Source: Sneathiella limimaris
Lineage (GTDB): Bacteria; Pseudomonadota; Alphaproteobacteria; Sneathiellales; Sneathiellaceae
Assembly: GCF_012932565.1 (NCBI RefSeq)
Contig: NZ_JABBYJ010000001.1
Location: 2,542,001-2,606,000, forward strand
Reading direction: 5' to 3'
DNA length: 64,000 nucleotides
Under the pieces are notes generated by a model. The model had not been told where the DNA came from, ran no database searches, and saw only the letters and a program-made list of their open reading frames with translations. This document shows, piece by piece, positions 49,504 to 57,174 of this stretch. How positions within the stretch are numbered: the first letter of the stretch is position 1; the number at the start of each line of letters is the position of its first letter. Made by a program: the position numbers and the translations under genes.

Positions 49504-50752
49504 AGATCAGGGCGACCTCTGGCAAGAAAGTCACAATCAATAAAACAACAAGGATTATGCCCATGAAGGGAAGCACTGATCTACAGATCAAGCCCAGCTT
49601 TTCCTTAAAGGCTGACATCGCCACAAGAAGATTGATACCAACTGGCGGCGTCAAAAAACCGACCTCGAGATTGATCACCATAATAATTCCCAAATGAACC
49701 GGATCGATGCCAAAATTTAAGGCCAGTGGCAAAAGAATGGGGGCAAGAATGAGAATTCCGGCATTAATATCCAAAAAACAACCAATGAGAAGCAGCAGAA
49801 TATTAATTGCGAGCAAAAAGGCGATGTCACTCTCGACAAAGCTGGCGACCCACGACGTAAGGTTTTGAGGGACCTGCTCAGTCGTAAGAAGCAAATTCAG
49901 GCTCATGGCAATTGCAAGTAAAGGAAACAAGGCTCCTAAAAGCTTCGCCGTCTCAATCGAGATGCCGTAAAGATCCTTGAGCGTCATCTCCCTATGAACA
50001 GCAACCTCAACAACTATGGCGTAGCAGAACGCCACTGCGGCGGATTCAGTTGGTGTAAAATAGCCTGAATAAATTCCTCCAAGAAGAATGACTGGCATCA
50101 TCAGTGACCAAAAACCCGATTGGACTGAAGCTCCTAACTTTCTAAAGCTAAAACCAGCTTTTGGTAGAGCCCAGTTGACCCTTAAAGCATAAATAGACAT
50201 GAGAATAGTCATGATAATGCCTGGTAGGATCCCAGCCTTAAAAAGGTCAGTGATCGATGTTTCTGTCACAATCCCAAAGAGGATCATGGGGATTGAAGGC
50301 GGGATAACAACCCCCAATGTGCCGCCTGAAGTCAGTGCGCCAAGCGCGAATTTACGGCTATACCCAGCCTCACAAAGCGCAGGATAGAGAATAGCACCAA
50401 CTGATAATAGAGTAACAGCGGATGATCCCGAGATCGCAGCGAAAACAGCGCAGGATAAAATTGTTGCAATTGCAAGGCCACCAGGTAGTCCTGCGGTCAG
50501 TTCCTTCATAATATTAATGAGGCGGAACGCGATCTGCCCCTTGGTCATGACATTGCCGCAAAGAATAAACAAAGGAACAGATAGGAGAACTTCCTTATCC
50601 AGTCCAATCCACATGTCTTCAATGATATATTCAAGAACACCATCGCCATAAAAGAAGTGGATATAAGCAGCCATGGCGAAAAGGATCAGAATCAGGTTTT
50701 GCCGGAGGATCAGCAAAAGTATCGGGAGCGCAATTAAGCCAAGCTCACTCAT
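49493..50752 (-). CDS. dctM: TRAP transporter large permease subunit DctM
   Basis: Transport channel of a sodium-driven TRAP uptake system. From the ATG at 50752 (MSELGLIALPILLLIL, with AAGGG in front) it has 419 residues and about 12 helices; a GTG five codons upstream is less likely. DctM motifs: LSVPLFILCGNVMTKGQIA, ISGSSAVTLLSVGAILYPAL, TSGGTLGVVIPPSIPMILFG and NLEVGFLTPPVGINLLVA. It overlaps dctQ by 8 bases. Confidence 0.93.
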   Translation of the reverse strand: MSELGLIALPILLLILRQNLILILFAMAAYIHFFYGDGVLEYIIEDMWIGLDKEVLLSVPLFILCGNVMTKGQIAFRLINIMKELTAGLPGGLAIATILSCAVFAAISGSSAVTLLSVGAILYPALCEAGYSRKFALGALTSGGTLGVVIPPSIPMILFGIVTETSITDLFKAGILPGIIMTILMSIYALRVNWALPKAGFSFRKLGASVQSGFWSLMMPVILLGGIYSGYFTPTESAAVAFCYAIVVEVAVHREMTLKDLYGISIETAKLLGALFPLLAIAMSLNLLLTTEQVPQNLTSWVASFVESDIAFLLAINILLLLIGCFLDINAGILILAPILLPLALNFGIDPVHLGIIMVINLEVGFLTPPVGINLLVAMSAFKEKLGLICRSVLPFMGIILVVLLIVTFLPEVALISNQ

Positions 50753-51260
50753 GGCCGCGCCCTTCACTTTTCGCTAAAAGCTGGAAGTGTTCTTTGTCCG
50801 AGGGATAACAAGCAAAAATGACATACCTTAGTGTAAGAGCAAAGAAGCTATAAGGCAGCACCAATTGAATTGGCCATAACGGCCACTCAAGAACAGCCGC
50901 CGTCTCTCCATTTAAATAAGTGCTTTGGACAAACGAAATCGCAAGAACACCCAATGCTCCGTATAAAAGAGCTGCGACAAAATCTGACATTCTATCCACG
51001 GCCCAACTGAACCGAACAGAAACCACTTTATCAAGGAGTTGAGGTCTTATTTGCTCCCCACTTGCTGAAGATAGGGACATACCCAAAAAACCAGCACTTA
51101 TTGCAGCATATACCGCAAATCTTGGCGCGCCCCACACGCCGCTCCCAATGAGTTCACGACCAGTAATGTCAATGACGAGGCTTAAGGTTGCGGCACCATA
51201 CGCGAAGGTTGCAATCCAAGCCTCCAGACGGAAGTGAAAAATGAGAAATCTAAGCACCAT
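50745..51260 (-). CDS. dctQ: TRAP transporter small permease subunit DctQ
   Basis: A 171-residue membrane protein with four helices that holds DctM and receives the substrate from the binding protein. Conservation in this family is low; the assignment rests on helix pattern, the VIDITGRELIG and RFAVYAAISAGFLGMSLSS regions and the position between dctP and dctM. No strong ribosome-binding site before the ATG. Gap to dctP is 29 bases. Confidence 0.85.
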   Translation of the reverse strand: MVLRFLIFHFRLEAWIATFAYGAATLSLVIDITGRELIGSGVWGAPRFAVYAAISAGFLGMSLSSASGEQIRPQLLDKVVSVRFSWAVDRMSDFVAALLYGALGVLAISFVQSTYLNGETAAVLEWPLWPIQLVLPYSFFALTLRYVIFACYPSDKEHFQLLAKSEGRGHE

Positions 51261-51289
51261 CGGAGTATACTATTGCAAAAGTGAGCTTA

Positions 51290-52285
51290 TTAATTGGTAC
51301 AGGCCCGTTTCGCTTCCTCGATTTGTGCATAAATAGGTTTGGCGTCGCCCCCAAGATCTTCAATCAAACTATCTCGTGCGGCCTTGGCTGTCCTTCGCCA
51401 ATTCGCCATCTGGTCTGCATTAAGTTCGATGACACGTCCCCCATTCTCAGAAAACTTTGCAAGAGAGCTTTTTTCAGCACCCCTTACCATTTGGCGGAGT
51501 TTCACTGGACTTTGCCTTGCTTTGAGAAAAGCTGATTGCTGTTCGTCACTCAATCGTTTCCAAACTTTTTGACTCATGAGCACCATTCCAACCTGGTGAG
51601 AATGATTGGAAGCAATCCAGTTGGGAGCTATTTTTGAAAACCCAAGCGCTGTGTAAACTAAGCCCGGCAGATCAGCTCCTTCAACCAAACCCGTTTGAAG
51701 TGCTGAAGCGACTTCCGTTATAGGAAGAACTACCGCGTTTGCCCCAAACCCGTCAGCCGTCAGTGAAGAAGCTTTTGTCGGCGCAACACGCATTTTTTTG
51801 CCAGCTAAATCTGCCAATCCATTCACAGGGCTGGTGAAGGCGTAACCCCTATTGCCAACTTCCGTCCACCCAAGAATTATTAATCCTTTTTCTTCAAACT
51901 TATTTTGGAAAATAGAAAATAGATGATTATCCAAAGCACAATCCGCTTGCTCCAAGCTGTCCCAAATATAAGGAGCCGCCAATAACGCTATCTCCGGAAC
52001 CATAAGGCTGGCAGCGGTGTTGGAAAAAGAGCCCATATGGATACGCCCTCTAGCCACCTGCCGGATAACGTCCTGCTCATTTCCTAATTGGCTCCCTGAA
52101 AAAACCTGAACTTTTATTGTCCCGGAAGTATCTTTTTTAACTGATTCCGCGATTTGATGAGCGTATATCGCCCAGGGAGTTTTTTCTGGAGCAGCTGTAC
52201 TGAACCGAATTTCCGTTTCTGCCCTAACGGAACTGCCCCCGACAGTAAAAACCATCAAAAATATTAGAAAAAACATTCGCCCCAT
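51290..52285 (-). CDS. dctP: TRAP transporter substrate-binding protein DctP
   Basis: Periplasmic solute receptor, 331 residues, with a signal peptide (MGRMFFLIFLMVFTVGG, cleavage near SVRA-E). Family blocks: IRFSTAAPEKTPWAIYAHQI, GSQLGNEQDVIRQVARGRIHMG and GLADLAGKKMRVAPTKAS with the Arg that usually binds a substrate carboxylate. The ligand is probably an organic acid; the linked TauD-type dioxygenase suggests it may be the oxygenase substrate. Strong Shine-Dalgarno sequence GGGAGGG. First gene of dctPQM, divergent from tetR. Confidence 0.92.
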   Translation of the reverse strand: MGRMFFLIFLMVFTVGGSSVRAETEIRFSTAAPEKTPWAIYAHQIAESVKKDTSGTIKVQVFSGSQLGNEQDVIRQVARGRIHMGSFSNTAASLMVPEIALLAAPYIWDSLEQADCALDNHLFSIFQNKFEEKGLIILGWTEVGNRGYAFTSPVNGLADLAGKKMRVAPTKASSLTADGFGANAVVLPITEVASALQTGLVEGADLPGLVYTALGFSKIAPNWIASNHSHQVGMVLMSQKVWKRLSDEQQSAFLKARQSPVKLRQMVRGAEKSSLAKFSENGGRVIELNADQMANWRRTAKAARDSLIEDLGGDAKPIYAQIEEAKRACTN

Positions 52286-52460
52286 AAGACCGCCCTCCCC
52301 ATCAGTTGGTACACACCAAAAAGCAGCACATTATTTTAGACAAAAACACTTAATCAGTGCAATTATCCACCCCACAAACGCCCATCACCACACACTATCA
52401 GCGTTCGCTTGCATCATTCTTGACATTAATACTGGCATTTCAAAATTTACATCTTTTATA

Positions 52461-52482
52461 AATTATAATTATAGTTATAATT
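52461..52482. promoter_or_regulatory. Candidate TetR operator 1 (between dctP and tetR)
   Basis: A 22-bp near-perfect palindrome of two 11-bp halves, AATTATAATTA and TAGTTATAATT (10 of 11 positions pair). It contains the 13-mer ATAATTATAGTTA that recurs exactly at 53292-53304 in front of tauD. Parts of it (GTTATAAT) recur again at 52529 over the likely tetR -10 (TATAAT, 52531-52536) and at 52598. AT-rich sequence raises the chance of coincidence. Confidence 0.5.
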
Positions 52483-52603
52483 TTGGACTGCACAAGGTTT
52501 TTCTTATGAAGATAGTTTGTTTACTAACGTTATAATTGCTACTAGACTTTTATTGACGTAAGGAAATTAAGTAGAAAAAGAACAAGTATCAGGCAGTGTT
52601 ATA

Positions 52604-53248
52604 ATGGAAATTCAAGCAAAGGGTGTAAAACCAGCATTGCAAGGCAGAAGTCGGCAACGAAGAGATGAACTGATCAACGCCGGCATGATCCTTATGCAAG
52701 ATAAGAGTTTCGCTGATATATCTATTATCGACCTGACGGCTCATTGCGGATATTCAGTTGGCACCTTCTATAGCCGATTTGAGGATAAGGAAAGTTTTTT
52801 CAAAGCTGTTCAAGAAGCAGCAACGGCCTCGACACGAGCCCAGCTTGAAGAGGAATTTTCTAAACCTTTTTGGAAAACAGCTTCTCTTGAGGAAATCTTC
52901 ACCAAGCTAGTCAACACTCTTTTTGAACTCATAGCTGGCCCCCACAAAGGTGTTGTTAGAGCCTCCATCGTTTTGTCAGGTTCTGACCCAGAAATGTGGA
53001 AACCTATCCATGAGGCCGGCATTCACATTCGAAAAATGATCTTGGGCTTACTTGAAGAACGGTATTTAAAGTCAGATCCAGATAAATCCATTAAGAGTAT
53101 AGAGTTTGCCTTGCAGATGTTTTTTGGAACCGCAGTGCAGGCCATCCTGAATGATCCAGGACCAGTTCGCCTAACCGACCCTGAAATGCGACAAAACCTA
53201 ACACGTATGTTTCTCACTTATATTATTCTGGAGCCTGATAAAACCTGA
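52604..53248 (+). CDS. TetR/AcrR family transcriptional regulator
   Basis: A 214-residue repressor-type protein. The N-terminal DNA-binding domain reads SRQRRDELINAGMILMQDKS, then DISIIDLTAHCGYSVGTFYSRFEDKESFF, a standard TetR helix-turn-helix with the GTFYSRF recognition end. The remaining helices form the ligand and dimer domain. Divergent from dctPQM (318 bases between) and 65 bases ahead of the tauD start proposed here, so it probably senses the transported or oxidised compound and controls both units. Confidence 0.92.
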   Translation: MEIQAKGVKPALQGRSRQRRDELINAGMILMQDKSFADISIIDLTAHCGYSVGTFYSRFEDKESFFKAVQEAATASTRAQLEEEFSKPFWKTASLEEIFTKLVNTLFELIAGPHKGVVRASIVLSGSDPEMWKPIHEAGIHIRKMILGLLEERYLKSDPDKSIKSIEFALQMFFGTAVQAILNDPGPVRLTDPEMRQNLTRMFLTYIILEPDKT

Positions 53249-53286
53249 CAAACGAGGCCCCCAACTGAAAACTATGTCTTTTTATA

Positions 53287-53304
53287 TAACCATAATTATA
53301 GTTA
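53287..53304. promoter_or_regulatory. Candidate TetR operator 2 (directly before tauD)
   Basis: Inverted repeat TAACC-ATAATTAT-AGTTA; the arms TAAC/GTTA and the ATAATTAT core are perfectly symmetric, with only the bases between them unmatched. It shares a 13-base identity with operator 1. It ends one base before the GAGG ribosome-binding site of tauD and overlaps a -10-like TATATAAC, so binding would block transcription start. Confidence 0.55.
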
Positions 53305-53313
53305 GAGGAAACA

Positions 53314-54156
53314 ATAACTAAAGACTACAGCCATTTTACGGCCACCCCCCTTACTCCCACCTTGGGAGCAATGATTAGCGGAATAGATTTGACAAAAAAT
53401 AATCCGCCTGAAGCCTATCAGGCTCTGAGAAGAGCTCTAACGGATTACAAAGTCATATTTTTTCGCGATCAAGACATGTCCGACGAAAAATTTCTAAAAC
53501 TTGGACAGAGTTTTGGGGTCCTTGAAGTACATGAGTTTTTTCCCACCAAAGAAGGATTCCCGGAAATACAAGTCATCAGCACAACTGGAGGGAATACTGG
53601 AACCGATCGCTGGCACACTGACGTGACATTCAGAGAGCGCCCCTCCTCGGCAAGTATACTTAGAGCCATTGATATTCCCCCAGAAGGCGGCGGAGATACA
53701 ATGTGGCTTTGCACGAATGCAGCTTATGAAAACTTGTCCAAACCCATTCAGAAGCTGCTGCTTGTACTGGAGGGCGTTCATGACATCCGATTTGGAATGA
53801 CGGGATACCTGGACAACAAAACAGTCGAGAGGACAGTGAGTGAAAATCCTCCTCATACACATCCCGCTGTCATTGCCCATCCCATGACCGGGGCCCCTCA
53901 CCTTTTTATCAATTCCATTTGGACTAACGCGATCAAAGATTTGTCCAGAGAAGAAAGTCAGGCCCTTCTTCAACTGCTGTATGAACATGTCAAAAAACCA
54001 GAGTTTCAGGTTCGTTTTCGATGGGATATTAACTCAGTGGCCATTTGGGATAATATCGCCACCCAGCACTATGCGCTCGGAGACTACCAATATAACCGTG
54101 TGATGAATAGAATGATTGTAGATGGTGTACCACTTAACGCCTATGCCACCAATTGA
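53314..54156 (+). CDS. TauD/TfdA family 2-oxoglutarate-dependent dioxygenase with apparent ATA start
   Basis: Non-heme iron oxygenase that couples 2-oxoglutarate decarboxylation to hydroxylation of a small acid such as a sulfonate or aryloxyalkanoate. Fe ligands are the His and Asp of WHTDVTF and the His of ATQHYALGDYQYNR, whose Arg would bind 2-oxoglutarate. The frame is open from 53302. The family-typical N-terminus FTATPLTPTLGAMISGIDL lies upstream of every ATG, GTG or TTG except a TTG at 53362 with no ribosome-binding site. GAGGAAACA precedes ATA at 53314, which would give 280 residues. This is either a rare AUA start or a start-codon mutation. Confidence 0.82.
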   Translation: MTKDYSHFTATPLTPTLGAMISGIDLTKNNPPEAYQALRRALTDYKVIFFRDQDMSDEKFLKLGQSFGVLEVHEFFPTKEGFPEIQVISTTGGNTGTDRWHTDVTFRERPSSASILRAIDIPPEGGGDTMWLCTNAAYENLSKPIQKLLLVLEGVHDIRFGMTGYLDNKTVERTVSENPPHTHPAVIAHPMTGAPHLFINSIWTNAIKDLSREESQALLQLLYEHVKKPEFQVRFRWDINSVAIWDNIATQHYALGDYQYNRVMNRMIVDGVPLNAYATN

Positions 54157-54184
54157 AACAAAATTATTACATTTTAGTCTCAGA

Positions 54185-54360
54185 AAAGGATGAAAAGGAC
54201 TTTTGATTCCCTGAATTATTAAACGGTTTTCATGTCTGAAACCTAAAATAATCGGTCAAAATTCTAACTATGCTATTTATTTTTTATAACTTTCACGACT
54301 GATCAATTAATTATTTTGGTTTTACGGCTTGGGCAGGCTCTAAAGTTCTTTTCATCCTTT
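54185..54360. repeat. Inverted repeat with 19-bp arms
   Basis: Left arm AAAGGATGAAAAGGACTTT (54185-54203); right arm AAAGTTCTTTTCATCCTTT (54342-54360). They are reverse complements at 18 of 19 positions, about 140 bases apart. No target-site duplication is visible. Each arm contains, reading outward-in on opposite strands, AGG-ATG-AAA-AGR-ACT, i.e. the codons for R-M-K-R-T. Confidence 0.6.
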
Positions 54361-54467
54361 CAAATTCAAACTTTCTAGGAAAGTCACGGTTTATAAAAAG
54401 ATCTGTTTTCTGCCCTTCTGAGCTGAAGAAATAAATCTAAGGCACTGAGAATAAAAACATTATTCAT
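54311..54467 (-). pseudogene. Frameshifted small gene (unknown function)
   Basis: Two overlapping minus-strand frames fit one small protein. From the ATG at 54467 (after GGAAGAG) the product begins MNNVFILSALDLFLQ. In the next frame SSEGQKTDLFINRDFPR-KFEFERMKRTLEPAQAVKPK runs to a stop at 54311. The second frame has no start codon of its own, and its in-phase ATG at 54460 is followed by an amber codon after seven residues. A one-base shift around 54425-54435 would join them into a protein of about 52 residues. No homologue is recognised. Confidence 0.35.
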
Positions 54468-54724
54468 CTCTTCCAACTAACCTTAAGTAATTGAACCAAT
54501 ATTTAAGCATTATATTACGAATATAATAATATTAAAGAAATAATTAACCGTAGAATTTCCCCCATTACTAGTTAAATGAATGGAGTTTCAACGACAGAAG
54601 ATCCTGAAATTGTAATATTTTGTTATATTAGTTGTTAAACATTAACTTATTTGTAAGTTTTTCAATCAATGATGCGAGCCATTAGCACGATATATGCCCA
54701 TTTGGATAGAAGTGAGGTTCAGCT

Positions 54725-55768
54725 GTGAGCAAAGATGATAGCTTTGAAAAAGCATCTCTGAATGCCCAAAAGACAATGGCGTTACTGCAGGATCGCAAGA
54801 TTAAATCGATCCCACAGAACTTTACCATTTGGTATGAATATTTGAGCGGAGACAACCCCGCTATCATCAAGCTGGTCAATCGGCTGCTTTCTGAACATGG
54901 AAAATTTTCGGAAAGTGTTTCTAAGCAAATCTACAACGAGTTTTTCAGCCACGATCGGGAAAGCAAAGAAATACGTGAAACCAATCTCTTGGTTCAGCAG
55001 TCGATGGAAGCTGTTCTTAGAGAGCTGAGAAACTCTTCCAAAGGTCTAACAAACTATGGCGAAAAATTGGAAAACTTCGCTGGGAAAGCTGACGGCCTAA
55101 GTGTTGCGGATCTTCAAAACACAGTCCGGGATATTATCCAAGAGACACAAACCATGGCCTCTCAATCTCAGCATTTGAATGAGAATTTGAAGAAGGCTTC
55201 TGATGAAATTGAAGATTTAAAGAAGCGTTTGGAGTTGGTGGAAAACGAAAGCTTAACAGATCCTCTTACCCAAATTGCCAATCGCAAGAAATTTGATATT
55301 GAGTTGATGAATGCCATCTCAAGCGCTCAAGCCGAAAATAACAAGCTTTGCCTTGTGATGTCTGACATAGATCATTTCAAGAAATTTAATGATACTCATG
55401 GCCATCTGTTTGGCGATCAAGTTCTAAAACTGGTCGCTCGAATTTTGGAAAACAACATGAGGGGGGGAGCCCTTGCGGCTCGGTACGGAGGAGAAGAATT
55501 TGGTTTGATTTTGCCAAAGACTTCTCTCTCCGCTGCTTTCCAGCTTTCCGATAAAATCCGGAAAACAGTATCCTCAAAAAGCCTGGTCAACAGAAATACA
55601 GGTGACGAAGTCGGAAAGATCACCATGTCTTTCGGCATCGCTCAATATACACCTGGCGAAAATGTAGATGCTTTCATCGAACGAGCTGATGCGGTTCTCT
55701 ACTCCGCTAAAGAAAACGGCCGTGATCAAGTGCGCATGGAAACACAGGAAATGGCAGCAGCCGTTTAA
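54725..55768 (+). CDS. Diguanylate cyclase (GGDEF domain)
   Basis: Makes the second messenger cyclic di-GMP from two GTP. The 347-residue protein has an N-terminal helical sensor-like region (about 1-120), a coiled coil (about 145-178) and a C-terminal GGDEF domain with NxDIDHFKK-type metal site (SDIDHFKKFNDTHGH) and active-site GGEEF (255-259). The inhibitory RxxD site is altered (R246-G-G-A249), so product inhibition is probably lost. No membrane segment: cytoplasmic. Starts at GTG with GAGG seven bases before it. Confidence 0.93.
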   Translation: MSKDDSFEKASLNAQKTMALLQDRKIKSIPQNFTIWYEYLSGDNPAIIKLVNRLLSEHGKFSESVSKQIYNEFFSHDRESKEIRETNLLVQQSMEAVLRELRNSSKGLTNYGEKLENFAGKADGLSVADLQNTVRDIIQETQTMASQSQHLNENLKKASDEIEDLKKRLELVENESLTDPLTQIANRKKFDIELMNAISSAQAENNKLCLVMSDIDHFKKFNDTHGHLFGDQVLKLVARILENNMRGGALAARYGGEEFGLILPKTSLSAAFQLSDKIRKTVSSKSLVNRNTGDEVGKITMSFGIAQYTPGENVDAFIERADAVLYSAKENGRDQVRMETQEMAAAV

Positions 55769-55790
55769 GACTAAACCTTCAATTTTCTTG

Positions 55791-55824
55791 AAAATCAGCT
55801 ACTCTTTTGTGGCTGATTTTTTTT
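55791..55824 (+). terminator. Rho-independent terminator of the diguanylate cyclase gene
   Basis: Stem AAAATCAGC / GCTGATTTT with a 12-base loop, followed by TTTT. It lies 23 bases after the stop codon. Confidence 0.85.
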
Positions 55825-55920
55825 GGCCCTTTAACAAGCGATACAAATTTTCCTATTAATTGAAAATTTTTGTGTTACTTTAACCGCAAATATAAGAAAC
55901 AGATGCTGGGAGGCAGCGCC

Positions 55921-56703
55921 ATGGCTTACGAAACCATTTTATTCGACATTACCGATAGTGTCGCGACCATCACCTTGAACCGTCCGGATAAAATGAACTC
56001 TTTTAGTGAAAAAATGCACGAAGAGTTAAGAGCAATCATGCCGGAACTTGAAAGCGATGCTGTGCGGGCTGTACTGATTACCGGTGCTGGACGCGCGTTT
56101 GGAGCAGGTGCAGATCTATCAGAAAGTTCCGCTGAAAGTGGTAATTTTGACGCTGGTGAAACACTAGAGAAAAATTACAACCCTCTTATTCTGTTAATCA
56201 GAAACCTAGAGAAACCTGTTATCTCCGCTGTTAATGGTGTTGCCGCGGGTGCCAGTATGAGCCTCGCGCTAGCAGCTGATATATGTATCGCGGCCCGATC
56301 TTCCTATTTCCTACAGGCTTTTTGCCACATCGGCCTTATTCCAGATGCAGGCAGCACCTACTTCCTGCCAAGACTTGTCGGCTCAGGAAAAGCCATGGGA
56401 CTTGCCATGCTCGGTGACAAAATCCCCGCAGAGGAAGCTGAGAAAATGGGCTTAATCTGGTCCGTGGTGGATGATGAGGAATTAATGTCAACCGCAACTT
56501 CACTTGCGCGCAACATGGCAAAGGGACCAACCGCCGGTCTTGGAAAAATCAAAAAAGCGATGAATGCTAGCCTTTCCAATGACTTAAAAGCACAGCTTGA
56601 TGTTGAACGTGACCTGCAGCGAGAGGCCGCAAAATCAGAAGATTTCGCAGAAGGAGTTTCAGCTTTCGCTGAGAAACGTAAGCCTGTTTTTAAAGGAAAG
56701 TAA
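55921..56703 (+). CDS. paaG: 2-(1,2-epoxy-1,2-dihydrophenyl)acetyl-CoA isomerase (enoyl-CoA hydratase family)
   Basis: Crotonase-fold enzyme that opens the ring epoxide of phenylacetyl-CoA to the oxepin. From the ATG at 55921 (MAYETILFD, with GGGAGG in front) it has 260 residues. The oxyanion hole is formed around AGRAFGAGADL and GVAAGASMSLALAADI; GLIPDAGSTYFLPRLVG carries the PaaG-type catalytic Asp. First gene of a paaG-paaI-paaJ-paaK operon, which supports PaaG over a generic enoyl-CoA hydratase. Confidence 0.88.
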   Translation: MAYETILFDITDSVATITLNRPDKMNSFSEKMHEELRAIMPELESDAVRAVLITGAGRAFGAGADLSESSAESGNFDAGETLEKNYNPLILLIRNLEKPVISAVNGVAAGASMSLALAADICIAARSSYFLQAFCHIGLIPDAGSTYFLPRLVGSGKAMGLAMLGDKIPAEEAEKMGLIWSVVDDEELMSTATSLARNMAKGPTAGLGKIKKAMNASLSNDLKAQLDVERDLQREAAKSEDFAEGVSAFAEKRKPVFKGK

Positions 56704-56704
56704 C

Positions 56705-57157
56705 GTGTCCGACCCTTCAAAATTGTCTCCAGAGGAACTGGCCTCACAAGTTGGAGCAAAAATGTATGCTGAAGACGAAGCCAGCCAGCATCTCGGCATG
56801 ACACTCGTCGAAGTCACCCCAGGAACTGCAATAATGACCATGCGGGTCCAGGACTATATGTTAAATGGGCATAAAACCTGCCACGGAGGTTATATGTTCC
56901 TGCTCGCCGACTCCGCGTTTGCCTTTGCCTGCAATTCCTATAACCAAAGTACAGTAGCGCAGGCAGCACAAATCAACTTTCTTAAACCGGTATCTGTTGG
57001 TACCTTGCTGACCGCGACAGCTACTGAAGTCAGTAGAACTGGTCGAACTGGCCTCTACAATATAGATGTCACCAACGAAGAGGGCGCGCTTGTCGCCTCT
57101 TTCCGCGGAAATTCACACACAATCAAAGGTCAGATAATACCTGATCTCAATGACTAA
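56705..57157 (+). CDS. paaI: Hydroxyphenylacetyl-CoA thioesterase PaaI
   Basis: Hot-dog-fold thioesterase that rescues CoA from dead-end ring-hydroxylated phenylacetyl-CoA. GTG start at 56705 preceded by AAAGGAAAG, 150 residues; a longer frame back to 56597 lies inside paaG and is not supported. Signature HLGMTLVEVTPGTAIMTMRV, then NGHKTCHGGYMFLLADSAFAFACNS with the catalytic Asp. One base separates it from the paaG stop. Confidence 0.92.
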   Translation: MSDPSKLSPEELASQVGAKMYAEDEASQHLGMTLVEVTPGTAIMTMRVQDYMLNGHKTCHGGYMFLLADSAFAFACNSYNQSTVAQAAQINFLKPVSVGTLLTATATEVSRTGRTGLYNIDVTNEEGALVASFRGNSHTIKGQIIPDLND

Positions 57158-57174
57158 GAAAAAGAACTAGACCT

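Larger units (their letters stand above)
54157..54724. other. AT-rich 570-base stretch without intact genes
   Basis: It holds a degraded small reading frame on the minus strand (54311-54467), a pair of 19-bp inverted repeats (54185-54203 and 54342-54360), and no terminator for tauD that I can recognise. The last 100 bases probably contain the promoter of the diguanylate cyclase gene. Confidence 0.6.

Noticed and set aside
53362-53364. TTG as the start of the TauD-type gene
   Set aside because: No Shine-Dalgarno sequence precedes it and it would remove the conserved first strand (TPLTPT) of the enzyme.
56597-56704. Long N-terminal extension of PaaI inside paaG
   Set aside because: The extension is the out-of-frame reading of paaG; the GTG at 56705 has a good ribosome-binding site and gives the normal family length.
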